Shown one piece after another: positions 15,488 through 23,978 of a stretch of 37,106 bases of DNA (positions within the stretch are counted from its first letter, which is position 1; every line of letters starts with the position of its first letter). Made by a program: the position numbers and the translations under genes. Source of the stretch: Chitinophagaceae bacterium (GTDB lineage Bacteria; Bacteroidota; Bacteroidia; Chitinophagales; Chitinophagaceae); contig CANBSW010000026.1 of NCBI GenBank assembly GCA_947372235.1, positions 1 to 37,106 of the forward strand, written 5' to 3'. The notes below the pieces were generated by a model. The model had not been told where the DNA came from. It was given only the letters and a program-made list of their open reading frames with translations, and ran no database searches.

Positions 15488-18292
15488 CTAGAAGAAAAAC
15501 ATCCCACCCGTTTGCTTACCTCCAACTTTGGTTTTTTGTCCGGCAAGTGCTCTGATATTATACGTATACGTCAACATAAAATAACGCTGTAAAACATTGG
15601 TTCTGCTATCGGTGATTACATTGCCGTTGATCCATCGGTTTACATTGTTGTTGCGGTTAAGAATATCGTAAACAGCTAATTTTATCTGGCCTTTGTCTTC
15701 TTTAAACATCAGGAAAGTAAGTGCTGCATTCCAGTACACATTGCTTTTAGGCAAACCTGGGGCTAGGTTGCTGATATAGTTATAAGCAACATTGGTTTCC
15801 CACACAAATTTTTTAGGAAGACGAACAATAAATTCGCTCTGCAGGTTTTGTCCGGTATAGTCTGTAGTTGCAAAGGAGGGATTGGTATAAGTGTTCTTTC
15901 GCAAACTGATATTCATGGATGGATTGAATTCAACCACATCATGCCAGTTCATATTAAACCTAAGCGAAGGGGTGAGACTATAGGATGAAGTTTCGCTCAT
16001 CACATTATTAAACAGCATCGGTGTATGGTTATAATTTCCATTTGCACCCATATCAACAGAAAAAATAAACCTTGGATTTTTCTTGTATTGTTTATTCACC
16101 CTGAAATTCAGGTTCAGCCTTTTTACTCCATTCACATTTACAGGGGTACTTACCTGAACACCCGTACTGTTAACAACCAGTGATTGTATCACAGCATCAT
16201 CAACTGTTGATGCATTGATATTTCCATAATAGGAAGTATTGGTTTTTATATTTACAATATTGCCATTAATACTAAAATTGGTTTGTTTGGAAGGCAGTAA
16301 TCCCGGATTGCCGTTTACTATATAAAAAGGATTGGAATTATCTGTTACCGGATTCATATAACTGATAGAGGGTGCAGATACATCCTGCGAAATATTTACA
16401 TTCACCCTTTTCCAGTTCAGTCCGGTATTGAATAAAAGATTTGAATAATGCAGTTTACTGTTGGCAGAACCTTTTGCATAACTGTTATTGATCCATTGTT
16501 CCATTTGTGTTGCACCAAAATTAAGCGACACTTTATTGATGCGGTAGCTCATTGAAAATACACTGCCCCAGCGTAACTGTTCTCTGCGAAGATCATTGCT
16601 GAGTAAAGTATTCAGGCTATCATAAAACCCATTTGCCGCATGTTTTGAATAAACACCTATTAATTGCGCCAGGTTGGTATAATCGACCCGTTGATTTAGT
16701 CGTATGGTAAGTTTGGAAGTAACCAGGTTGCTGTAATTAATATTCAGGTTGGCATTTGTATTTGGCGAATTGGTGCTACGCAGTTGCTGTAAAACAAGCG
16801 TTGAGGAAGATGGATAGATATAATTATTGATACTCTCATTAATATAATCAACCGGATTTCTTGTATAACTAAATCCATTATAGAATGAAATAGATCTGCC
16901 TTTTTTGCCGGCAAAGCGATGTGAAAGATTAATGCTGTAACTATATGCGTCGCTGCTGCCATTGGTATAGTTATTGCCATTGCCATTACTTACCGCACCA
17001 AGTTTGTTATTATCGTTGGTACCGATAGAGTTGGCTGTAGAATGATTGGTATTGAACACGGCACTTCCGCTAAAGCTCATATAAGTAAGTGAATCTTTAT
17101 TCCAGTTGCCACCTGCCGAAATACTGTGTGCATCAGTTTTTGTAACAGAAGTTCCCAGCCCTTTAGTAAAAAGAATGGTATCACCAAAAAAGCGCTGTGT
17201 ATTGCCCTCCGAAACAATATCGTTATGAGAGCCGCCATAAAAATATTGAGCAAACAATGAAAACTTTTTTGAAGGCGAATGATTCAAATTAAAACCCGCA
17301 CCTGTCGATGTGGTGATACCGCTGCCCAAGCCGCCAAAAGAAATTCCGTTGATAGCAAAACCTTCTCTTCCTCCACCGGTCCACATACTCATACTGTTAA
17401 AACCACTGCGGTTAAATCCACCAAGAGAGTTTACATCCTGTATACTAAAACCGCTTCGGTTAATATTGTTGCTGTAGGCCAACATACTCATTTGTAAAGT
17501 ATCGCGGAAAGTGTTGATGATGCCGCCTGTTTCATAATGCCCGTCGCTGCCTCCACCGCCGTATACTTTTCCAAACAGCGCTTTCTTGATATTCTTTTTC
17601 AAAGTAAGGTTGATCACCACACCTATATTACTCATATCGCCATCATTGTTCAGTGCGATCTGTTCTTTATCATCCGTTACCTGTATTTTATCTACCAGAT
17701 TACTGGGCAGGTTGCGTGTGGCCATTTTGGGATCATCTCCAAAAAAACGTTTACCATCAACCATTATCCGATTGGCTTTACGGCCGTTATAGGTTAGATC
17801 GCCGTTTTCATCTACCTGCATGCCGGGTAATTTTTTCAGCAGATCTTCTAATAATGCAGTGGGTAAGGTTTTAAATGCAGAAGCATTGAATTCGATCGTA
17901 TCCTGTCTGATGATTACAGGAGGTCTTTCTGAAAACACGATCACTTCATCCAGTTGTTTGGATGTATTTACCATTTTCAAACTCCCGAAATTAAAGATTG
18001 GTTTTTCAGCGGTCAATGTAAAATCCTGTCTAAATCCTTCATAGCCAGAATAAGTTGCCAGCAAACGCAGAGGAATATCAAAAGGCAGACCCGGAATTTT
18101 AAACTCACCCACTTCGTTTGTTAAACGATACGTAACAATAACAGTGTCTTTTGCTTTAAAAATAGTAATGGTAGTAAGCGCAAGCGGCTTTTTACCCGAG
18201 CTGTCTGTCATTTTTCCTGAAATAGTACCGCTCTGTGCCTGCACAAGCCCGGTAAATAATAGGGCGCATGCGCCGATTATTAATTTTCTCAT
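15488..18292 (-). CDS. Outer-membrane beta-barrel protein with carboxypeptidase-like and plug domains
   Basis: The ATG at 18292 is chosen over a TTG 12 bases upstream because it begins a clean signal peptide (MRKLIIGACALLFTGLVQAQ). The 934-residue protein has a CarboxypepD-regulatory-like domain (about 25-105, starting GTISGKMTDSSGKKPLALTT) and a plug-like region (about 125-225, ALLEDLLKKLPGMQVDENGDLTYNGR, then VDGKRFFGDDP). The long remainder is rich in Asn, Ser, Gly and aromatic residues and forms alternating barrel strands, ending in MFFF. This is the OMP_b-brl_3 plan, related to TonB-dependent receptors but not SusC. The substrate is unknown and no SusD partner is adjacent. It is convergent with the TIGR02757 gene. 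Confidence 0.88.
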   Translation of the reverse strand: MRKLIIGACALLFTGLVQAQSGTISGKMTDSSGKKPLALTTITIFKAKDTVIVTYRLTNEVGEFKIPGLPFDIPLRLLATYSGYEGFRQDFTLTAEKPIFNFGSLKMVNTSKQLDEVIVFSERPPVIIRQDTIEFNASAFKTLPTALLEDLLKKLPGMQVDENGDLTYNGRKANRIMVDGKRFFGDDPKMATRNLPSNLVDKIQVTDDKEQIALNNDGDMSNIGVVINLTLKKNIKKALFGKVYGGGGSDGHYETGGIINTFRDTLQMSMLAYSNNINRSGFSIQDVNSLGGFNRSGFNSMSMWTGGGREGFAINGISFGGLGSGITTSTGAGFNLNHSPSKKFSLFAQYFYGGSHNDIVSEGNTQRFFGDTILFTKGLGTSVTKTDAHSISAGGNWNKDSLTYMSFSGSAVFNTNHSTANSIGTNDNNKLGAVSNGNGNNYTNGSSDAYSYSINLSHRFAGKKGRSISFYNGFSYTRNPVDYINESINNYIYPSSSTLVLQQLRSTNSPNTNANLNINYSNLVTSKLTIRLNQRVDYTNLAQLIGVYSKHAANGFYDSLNTLLSNDLRREQLRWGSVFSMSYRINKVSLNFGATQMEQWINNSYAKGSANSKLHYSNLLFNTGLNWKRVNVNISQDVSAPSISYMNPVTDNSNPFYIVNGNPGLLPSKQTNFSINGNIVNIKTNTSYYGNINASTVDDAVIQSLVVNSTGVQVSTPVNVNGVKRLNLNFRVNKQYKKNPRFIFSVDMGANGNYNHTPMLFNNVMSETSSYSLTPSLRFNMNWHDVVEFNPSMNISLRKNTYTNPSFATTDYTGQNLQSEFIVRLPKKFVWETNVAYNYISNLAPGLPKSNVYWNAALTFLMFKEDKGQIKLAVYDILNRNNNVNRWINGNVITDSRTNVLQRYFMLTYTYNIRALAGQKTKVGGKQTGGMFFF

Positions 18293-18304
18293 AAGTTGAA
18301 TCAA

Positions 18305-18320
18305 AACTAAAAATTTAGTT
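18305..18320. promoter_or_regulatory. Small palindrome upstream of the outer-membrane gene
   Basis: AACTAAA (18305-18311) and TTTAGTT (18314-18320) form a perfect palindrome with an AA centre, 12 bases before the ATG at 18292. The site could be an operator or simply AT-rich chance symmetry. Confidence 0.3.
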
Positions 18321-18553
18321 GTAACAGTTATAATTAGTTTGATGAGCGGTTATTGGCATTTGGTAAAATGATAGAGCAATTATTGGTCCATATTCCATAA
18401 AAATAGGAGGATGTTTTTTGAAAAAAAATAAACAGGGTGGTTTTCAATGAGATACAACATGAGTATAGTCTCAAATATTTCTTTGAACAAGAGTATGGAA
18501 TCAAATAAAAGTTGGAAAGGAGTAAAATTTATTGGATTGTTTTGCAGAAGGGA
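18321..18553. other. AT-rich spacer without a gene
   Basis: No open frame with recognisable content was found between the outer-membrane protein start and the 18554 palindrome. The stretch is AT-rich and includes a poly-A run near 18420 and the promoter region of the outer-membrane gene. Confidence 0.5.
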
Positions 18554-18641
18554 ATTTCACTAAGGGAAGGACAAGAGAAAAAGAGAATGAATGAGTTTCT
18601 CCTGCTACCCCCTTTCTCTCTTGTCCTTCTCTAAGTGAAAT
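18554..18641. repeat. Palindromic repeat, GACAAGAGA word family
   Basis: Arms 18554-18583 and 18612-18641 are inverted copies with three mismatches in 30 bases and a 28-base spacer. The left arm begins ATTTCACTAAGGGAAGGACA. The right arm ends two bases before the stop codon of the Xre regulator gene. Related to 7112-7171. Confidence 0.85.
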
Positions 18642-18642
18642 A

Positions 18643-18843
18643 TTAATCACCATCCTCCAACTGAAACAATTCCTCCACACTCACCCCAAATACCTGCGCC
18701 ATTTTTAATGCCAATGCTGTAGAAGGAACGTATTTACCCGATTCCATCGTATTAATGGTTTGCCTGCTTACACTGATCTTTTTGGCAAGATCATCCTGGG
18801 TAAGGTTATGTATGGCCCGCTGAATTTTGATCTTGTTTTTCAT
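18643..18843 (-). CDS. Xre-family helix-turn-helix regulator
   Basis: The 66-residue protein is a single Cro/CI-type HTH: KNKIKIQRAIHNLTQDDLAKKISVSRQTINTMESGKYVPSTALALKMAQVFGVSVEELF. The SRQTIN recognition helix and the ESGKYVPS turn are typical of the compact YozG-like branch, which is usually paired with a small membrane protein. The upstream gene overlaps its start by four bases and encodes exactly such a membrane protein. A palindrome upstream of the pair is a possible operator. It probably represses its own operon, with the membrane partner modulating it (inference). Confidence 0.88.
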   Translation of the reverse strand: MKNKIKIQRAIHNLTQDDLAKKISVSRQTINTMESGKYVPSTALALKMAQVFGVSVEELFQLEDGD

Positions 18844-19283
18844 ACGGCTGATTTATTATGTTGAAACAATACAAACCGGAAGCGGATGATGAATATGATG
18901 AGTATGGTAAACATATTGTACGTCATGACGCTAAAGAAACCACCTCCATAAAAAGTAAGGATACAAATAATGAGTACTACATAATTTACGATCACAGCCC
19001 ATTGTAGTGAGGCTAGTCGGAAGAACTGTATAGCTTCATCTTCTACTTTTTCTTTGGAAAATGCGATCAGCATAAAACTAAGTATTGTTCCAACGGCTGC
19101 TATTTCATCTGTAAAATTTGTATTGTTGGAAAAATCAATTCCCCATTTAATATTGGAATGATAATTAAGCCAGGGAACAGTATAGTCCCAACCAATATAG
19201 GCAATTCCCAAGGCAAGAAAGGGGAAGATGGCTACCAAACCGATCTTCTGGCAAAAGTGCGGAAGTAAGGGTAGTTTTTTCAT
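18840..19283 (-). CDS. Small four-helix membrane protein co-transcribed with the Xre regulator
   Basis: The start is placed at the ATG at 19283 (MKKLPLLPHFCQK); an upstream in-frame codon adds only seven residues. The 147-residue protein has four predicted membrane helices (about 12-32, 60-78, 91-111, 116-137). The short loop KEKVEDEAIQFFRLASLQWA sits between the second and third. No family is recognised with certainty, but the topology and the coupled Xre gene match a common Bacteroidota/Firmicutes pair of unknown function. The stop and the regulator start share four bases (ATGA). Confidence 0.75.
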   Translation of the reverse strand: MKKLPLLPHFCQKIGLVAIFPFLALGIAYIGWDYTVPWLNYHSNIKWGIDFSNNTNFTDEIAAVGTILSFMLIAFSKEKVEDEAIQFFRLASLQWAVIVNYVVLIICILTFYGGGFFSVMTYNMFTILIIFIIRFRFVLFQHNKSAV

Positions 19284-19330
19284 TTTGTTTGATTTTAATG
19301 ACAAAACAAACGTAAAGATTATTTTTCATT

Positions 19331-19350
19331 ATGTAAAGTATATTTTACAT
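19331..19350. promoter_or_regulatory. Candidate operator for the Xre/membrane-protein operon
   Basis: ATGTAAA (19331-19337) and TTTACAT (19344-19350) form a palindrome with a 6-base centre, 48 bases upstream of the membrane-protein start. It lies in the divergent spacer, so it could also affect the plus-strand gene at 19423. A dyad of this size and AT content suits an Xre dimer; binding is inferred. Confidence 0.45.
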
Positions 19351-19422
19351 TTTGTAATAAATATTTAACATATTAGGACCTACTTTGGGTAGGTTTGAGG
19401 CTTGGTATATCTTTAAACTAAT

Positions 19423-19704
19423 ATGGAAAAGGAACAGGAATTATTGCGATTGGAAGAATTATCTGCCGAACAGCTGGGTATTTTTATCAATGACCTGATA
19501 GAAAAAGATTTTTCGAGGCTGGTGCAAATTCTGTATCGTTTGGATGTGAGTGAAGAAAAACTCAAATCCGTTTTACTAGAACATCCCACAGGTGATGCGG
19601 GAGATATGATTGCAAAACTGATAATCGAGCGGATTGAACAAAGAGAGAAAGCAAAACATTTATTTAAACAACAAACAGATATTCCGGAGGATGAGAAGTG
19701 GTAG
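19423..19704 (+). CDS. Conserved hypothetical protein, acidic and helical
   Basis: The 93-residue protein is all-helical and charged, with no signal peptide or membrane helix. It begins EKEQELLRLEELSAEQLGIFINDLIEKDFSRLVQILYRLDVSEEKL and then has a short conserved-looking HPTGDAGDMIAKLIIERI. The repeated LxxLIxxDF / LVQxLYRLDVSEEKL pattern is seen in small cytoplasmic proteins of this phylum, but no function can be named. The start ATG is clear and the reading frame is intact. It is divergent from the Xre pair and convergent with the GH9 fusion gene, from which a palindromic repeat separates it. Confidence 0.7.
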   Translation: MEKEQELLRLEELSAEQLGIFINDLIEKDFSRLVQILYRLDVSEEKLKSVLLEHPTGDAGDMIAKLIIERIEQREKAKHLFKQQTDIPEDEKW

Positions 19705-19711
19705 TTTTTTC

Positions 19712-19769
19712 GCCACAGATTCACAGATTAGTACAGAAAAAATCTGTGAAAATCTGTGTCATCTGTGGC
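19712..19769. repeat. Palindromic repeat, CACAGATT word family
   Basis: The left arm 19712-19737 (starting GCCACAGATTCACAGATTAG) and the right arm 19743-19769 (ending CATCTGTGGC) pair with a one-base bulge and a few mismatches around a 5-base loop. It fills the gap between two convergent genes and starts 7 bases after one stop codon. Confidence 0.85.
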
Positions 19770-19775
19770 AATAAT

Positions 19776-22301
19776 TTATCTCAACAACTCATCAATTCTT
19801 TTAAACATATACCCTTCTTTTTTTAAATAGCCGATCAACTCATCCAGCTTATCATACAATTTATCTTTCCTCCTTGGATCTGTTCCGGCGTGAATTAAAA
19901 GAATAACGCCATTTAATCCGTTAGGATCTGTTTCATTAAATTTTTTGATGGAAGCCATGATCTGATCGCTGTTTCTGTAAGCTTTTCCCATTTCGGGATA
20001 GGTGTAATCTGCATTACTGGTGGTGCCGGGCGTGAAGCTGAATGCCTGAAGGCCCCATTTCCTGATCCATCCCGCAGTCTCCTCATTCCACCATTCATAA
20101 GGTGGTATGAAATATCGGTTGAATTTTTTTGTTGCAGGAATAACCCTGTGCATAGCAAATATGTTATTGGTATAATCATTAATCAGAGAATCGGATGATA
20201 CCAATGTACTATCACGTTTGTTCCAATCACAATACAGGATATGTTTGTCTGAATGCACACCCAACAGATTCTTTTGATTATTTAGATCTATAATTCCCTG
20301 TCTGAATGCTTTATTTCGATAGAAATTGCCTGTGAGAAAAAAGGAACCCTTCACTTTTTGTTTATTGAGCGTATTGGCAATAGTTGATAATCCATCTCCA
20401 AATTCATCTGCCGTAAATACCAATGCCATTTCTTTATTTCGATAATCTCCGCGAATAATAGTTCCTGCAGAAGTTTGGTTTAAAGGTTTTGCAGCCATTT
20501 TTTTTGCTTCTGCTTCCTTTGCTGCCAATAAATAGATAAGCGATGCGGTTCCATCCATGGTAGGTTCATTGGTACTATAGTCGCCGTAATCATCATGATA
20601 CACGGCGAGATCGCTTTGAAAATCTGCATATTCATCTGCTTCCATCAGTTTAATGCCAATCAATCCTTTATAAATAGAAGTATACACAGGGCCATCTACA
20701 AGACCGCCATCAATGGGATAGTTTTTTATGTGTGTAAATGCCGAATGCGGATCCACTGGTGTATCACCGGTAGCAGGCAATCCATATACCATACTGGTTC
20801 CCCAGGGGTTACATCCAAATAACCAATCAAAATTTGCCTGTTCCAGATAGGCAAATTCATTAACGCTGGAAATATGGTTTGCAGCAGATTTCCAGTACCA
20901 GTTACAGGCAATCGCTAAGGATGCCGTGAGGTTATTGCTACACCATATAAAAGGTACACCTCTCAAAAATGCATTTTTTTGAGCTTTATCAAGAACTGTT
21001 GTAAGGGTTTTTCTAATCGTTAAGTTTAACTCTAAATTATATTCGTTCAAACCCCTTGCTATTTCCATTGTATAGATCCCCAAATTATTGAAGGGGTAAT
21101 ACTGGTAATGATTAGCAGTATCTTTTCCCATCCATTTGCTCACAGAATCCTGCATCAGATAATTAGTAAAATCTTTGTCATACTTTTTATTTCTGGTGAG
21201 TTGATATAATTGTGCAGCTGCCTGTTCCATATCATCTGCCCAATCGCCTTCTGCATAGATATAGGGCGATACCACTGAAACAGTTTGTGCAACACCCGGT
21301 TTATCAATTCCCAGTTGATAGGCACTTAGTGCTTTTTGTTTTAACAGTTTTGCAAAAGCTGAATCTTTTTTTTGATAGATGGAAGATGCCAACGCAAAGG
21401 CACTCGCAAACTTTCCGGCAGTAGATGCAGCACCGGTTGTAGCATTCATAAACTTGCCGCGCTGCTGTGGTTTGCCGGAAACAAAATAAACAGGCCGTTC
21501 AAATCCTTTTCCATAATAATTATCTTCTTTGGGAATGCGCATTCCTCTATGATCGCGGTCATCGCCTAACTGATTAAATAACCAATCTGCCCGTGGGTGC
21601 ATTTTCAATAACCAATCCAATCCCCATTTTGCCTCATCCAATACATCTGCTGTTCCATTTTTTCCATCCAAACCATTTGCCTGTTTTGTATCACCAAACA
21701 CATCCGGAAAATCCCGGTAAGCTGCCAGTAAATGATATGTGGCATTGGCCGATGTGGTGCTGTATTGCAGATAATCACTTGCGTCATGCCATCCACCACT
21801 CACATCAATATGGGTACTGTCGGGCATGGGGCCATACATGGTGTATCCATCGTGCGTATGACAGCTATCCTTCAAAAAAGGATTGAAACCACTTCTCTGC
21901 TGACGCATATATCGTAAACAAAAATCTGCTGCGCCTTTGTATACATCGTCATCAATGCTAAATACAGGAGATTCCGTGTTGCCGGTTTTGATAAAATATT
22001 TTCCAGATTTTATGTATGCAGAAAAATCAAGTCGGTGGGTAGCTACAAAAGGTCCGTAAGCACCAAAATCATTTCCTGCTTTTGCACTGAAAACAATTTT
22101 CTTAGAACCGGCTTCCACCAGATCAAAATTTGTGATGGCTATTTTTTGTTTGCTGCACCATACCGCCACTTTAATACCTGCCGGAGTATACCCTAACTGA
22201 TTGATACGGATCCAACTGGTTTCTTTATTTTGTGCATCAACACCAACAATCAGAAAACAGAAGATGGCAATCGAAAAAATAATAATCAATCTATATTTCA
22301 T
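19776..22301 (-). CDS. GH9 glycoside hydrolase fused to a polysaccharide deacetylase domain
   Basis: The 841-residue protein has a signal peptide (MKYRLIIIFSIAIFCFLIVG, cut near VDAQ). An N-terminal Ig-like cellulase domain follows (about 28-115, beginning WIRINQLGYTP). The GH9 (alpha/alpha)6 catalytic domain spans about 118-600: SGGWHDASDYLQYS with Asp173 and Asp176, DPHSAFTH, and DYSTNEPTMDG with the acid Glu579. After a short linker (AEAKKMAAKPLNQTS) a NodB-type deacetylase domain starts: VFTADEF (Asp632), GVHSDKH (His683, His687), FIPPYEWWN and ILLIHAG. GH9 enzymes cut beta-1,4-glucans or release beta-glucosaminides; the deacetylase suggests an acetylated substrate such as chito-oligosaccharide (inference). 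All catalytic residues seem present in both parts. Confidence 0.92.
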   Translation of the reverse strand: MKYRLIIIFSIAIFCFLIVGVDAQNKETSWIRINQLGYTPAGIKVAVWCSKQKIAITNFDLVEAGSKKIVFSAKAGNDFGAYGPFVATHRLDFSAYIKSGKYFIKTGNTESPVFSIDDDVYKGAADFCLRYMRQQRSGFNPFLKDSCHTHDGYTMYGPMPDSTHIDVSGGWHDASDYLQYSTTSANATYHLLAAYRDFPDVFGDTKQANGLDGKNGTADVLDEAKWGLDWLLKMHPRADWLFNQLGDDRDHRGMRIPKEDNYYGKGFERPVYFVSGKPQQRGKFMNATTGAASTAGKFASAFALASSIYQKKDSAFAKLLKQKALSAYQLGIDKPGVAQTVSVVSPYIYAEGDWADDMEQAAAQLYQLTRNKKYDKDFTNYLMQDSVSKWMGKDTANHYQYYPFNNLGIYTMEIARGLNEYNLELNLTIRKTLTTVLDKAQKNAFLRGVPFIWCSNNLTASLAIACNWYWKSAANHISSVNEFAYLEQANFDWLFGCNPWGTSMVYGLPATGDTPVDPHSAFTHIKNYPIDGGLVDGPVYTSIYKGLIGIKLMEADEYADFQSDLAVYHDDYGDYSTNEPTMDGTASLIYLLAAKEAEAKKMAAKPLNQTSAGTIIRGDYRNKEMALVFTADEFGDGLSTIANTLNKQKVKGSFFLTGNFYRNKAFRQGIIDLNNQKNLLGVHSDKHILYCDWNKRDSTLVSSDSLINDYTNNIFAMHRVIPATKKFNRYFIPPYEWWNEETAGWIRKWGLQAFSFTPGTTSNADYTYPEMGKAYRNSDQIMASIKKFNETDPNGLNGVILLIHAGTDPRRKDKLYDKLDELIGYLKKEGYMFKRIDELLR

Positions 22302-22309
22302 AACATACT

Positions 22310-22317
22310 AAAGATAA
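22310..22317 (-). promoter_or_regulatory. -7-like box TATCTTTA for the GH9 fusion gene
   Basis: On the minus strand TATCTTTA matches seven of eight positions of TAnnTTTG, with only the last base different, and sits 8 bases before the ATG. This would give a very short leader. Confidence 0.35.
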
Positions 22318-22344
22318 CAAGTTGTGTTGTGGAAACACATTAAT

Positions 22345-22423
22345 ACTCTGCGAAAAATCTGTCTGTTCGATTCAAATAATTATATTCACCGCAGAGAAAA
22401 GAGATGCAGAGAAATCGCAGAGT
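22345..22423. repeat. Imperfect inverted repeat, GCAGAG word family
   Basis: ACTCTGCGAAAAATCT (22345-22360) pairs imperfectly with AGAAATCGCAGAGT (22410-22423). The interior contains CACCGCAGAG and GATGCAGAG, the same words that form the strong palindrome at 34000-34088. It lies in the divergent spacer between the GH9 and FAH-family genes. Confidence 0.65.
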
Positions 22424-22526
22424 TAATTCAACACTTTTTTAATTGCACTGCCTGATAAAGATACTCAACCATGCTTTCGCAGACCTCATCTTTTTGCGCT
22501 ATTTTCGCTGCCTAAATTGATTGCCG

Positions 22527-23540
22527 ATGAAACTGATCTCTTACCTCACAGATGGACATGATCAACTTGCTTTTTTAGTGGATGGATTGATATTTGATTG
22601 CGATCTCTTACATCCCGATCTGCCCAATAGTATGAATATGTTCTTGCATTATTGGGATGACATGTTTCCTGTTGCACAACAGGTAGAAGCAGCCATCAAG
22701 AGCGGCCGTATCAGCAAAGAACAAGGTATACCGGTTGAAGATCTTGAGTTGCTGGCACCGGTTCCTTTTCCAACTTCGTGCAGGGATGGATATGCATTTC
22801 GGCAACACGTTGCTGCCGCACGCAGAAACCGGAAAGTAGAGATGATTCCCGAGTTTGATCAGTACCCGATTTTTTATTTTACCAACCACCACAGTATTCA
22901 AGGCCCCGGTAAAATAAAATGTATGCCGGATCATTTTGAGAAATTAGATTTTGAATTGGAAGCAGCCATTGTAATATGCAAACAGGGAAGAAATATAGCT
23001 GCAGGAGAAGCCGATCAATATATTGGCGGATTGATGATCATGAATGATATGAGCGCCCGCAGATTGCAGATGGAAGAAATGCTGTTGAATCTTGGCCCGG
23101 CAAAAGGAAAAGATTTCTCTACTGTAATTGGCCCATGTTTGGTTACATTGGATGAGTTAACTGCATTTGAAGTGCCTTGCAAAGAAGGCCATACCGGAAA
23201 GAGCTGGAACCTGCCCATGAAATGTTGGGTAAATGGTATTCAGGTAAGTGAAGGGAACATAGCAGATATGGACTGGACCTTTGCCGAGATCATTGAACGC
23301 TGTGCCTATGGAACCGATATTCATCCCGGTGATGTGATCGGAAGCGGCACCGTTGGTACCGGTTGTTTTCTCGAACTCAACGGCACCGGAAAACTAAATG
23401 ATCCTAATTATGTTGAGCAATGGTTGCAGGAAGGGGATACGGTGGAGATGGAGATTGAGGGTATTGGAAAATTGCGGAATATACTCGTTGCAGAAGAATC
23501 AGATTTTTCTATTTTAGCATTGAAGAAATTGGCGAATTAG
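22527..23540 (+). CDS. Fumarylacetoacetate hydrolase family protein
   Basis: The ATG at 22527 is preferred to a TTG two codons upstream. The 337-residue protein carries the FAH C-terminal fold: PTSCRDGYAFRQHV, IFYFTNHHSIQGPG, the metal ligands in FELEAAIVI (Glu143, Glu145) and MNDMSARR (Asp174), GKDFSTVIGPCLVT, and the late GDVIGSGTVGTGCFLE. FAH-family enzymes cleave or hydrate beta-diketo acids in aromatic and sugar-acid breakdown. Full-length FAH of tyrosine catabolism is longer (about 420) and has an N-terminal SH3-like domain; this shorter form is one of many with open substrate. The left arm of a repeat overlaps its stop codon. Confidence 0.87.
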   Translation: MKLISYLTDGHDQLAFLVDGLIFDCDLLHPDLPNSMNMFLHYWDDMFPVAQQVEAAIKSGRISKEQGIPVEDLELLAPVPFPTSCRDGYAFRQHVAAARRNRKVEMIPEFDQYPIFYFTNHHSIQGPGKIKCMPDHFEKLDFELEAAIVICKQGRNIAAGEADQYIGGLMIMNDMSARRLQMEEMLLNLGPAKGKDFSTVIGPCLVTLDELTAFEVPCKEGHTGKSWNLPMKCWVNGIQVSEGNIADMDWTFAEIIERCAYGTDIHPGDVIGSGTVGTGCFLELNGTGKLNDPNYVEQWLQEGDTVEMEIEGIGKLRNILVAEESDFSILALKKLAN

Positions 23541-23971
23541 CGGATTACGGATTAAAGCATTTTCTTCAACAAAATTATGCCTAAATATGTGACTTTTTAC
23601 AGAAATGCCCTTGTGGAAAGAGGCCGTTGAATTTGCAGCTGAAGTGTATATTTTTTTATGAGAAAGATAAGCTGAAAACGGATTTCAGAATGAAAGATCA
23701 AATCCGTGCTGCTGCTTCTTCAATTTCAAATAATATTGCGGAAGGCTTTGAATATGGCAACAATAAAATATTTATTCGATATCTGACATATTCAAAGGGA
23801 TCATCTGGAGAGGTTTTTAATCAGTTTACAATACTTAACAAAGCGAATATGATTGATGAAGCCTCCTATTTATATTTTAGTGGGAAAGCTCTCCAATTAA
23901 GTAAAAAAATTGGAGGCTTCATTCAATACCTCAAACGAACTTAATCCGAAAATTCGCAATCCGTAAATTAG
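23532..23971. repeat. Inverted repeats flanking the S23-type gene, CGGATTA words
   Basis: The left arm (23532-23555) contains GCGAATT and two CGGATTA words in tandem. The right arm (23941-23971) contains TTAATCCG, AATTCG and CAATCCG, the reverse-complement words, in shifted register. The pair brackets the broken S23-type gene. The left arm supplies the stop codon of the FAH-family gene and the right arm that of the S23 gene. Confidence 0.6.
23577..23944 (+). pseudogene. S23/IVP-type four-helix-bundle protein gene with two frameshifts
   Basis: The downstream part, in one frame, reads FRMKDQIRAAASSISNNIAEGFEYGNN, the hallmark of the four-helix-bundle (23S rRNA intervening-sequence protein, TIGR02436) family. 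The expected N-terminus is found in two other frames: MPLWKEAVEFAAEVY from the ATG at 23605, and MPKYVTF from 23577. Removing one T from the T7 run at 23651-23657 joins the first two parts. Removing one T from the T5 run at 23594-23598 joins the last. The restored protein is about 121 residues, the normal family length. The family's role is unknown; members sit in 23S rRNA insertions or free in genomes, and are relatives of the Avd protein of diversity-generating retroelements. Either true decay or homopolymer sequence error. Confidence 0.8.
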
Positions 23972-23978
23972 AAAAATA

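Noticed and set aside
15488..18292. SusC-type nutrient receptor
   Set aside because: No SusD partner is adjacent, and the plug and barrel pattern fits the OMP_b-brl_3 family better.
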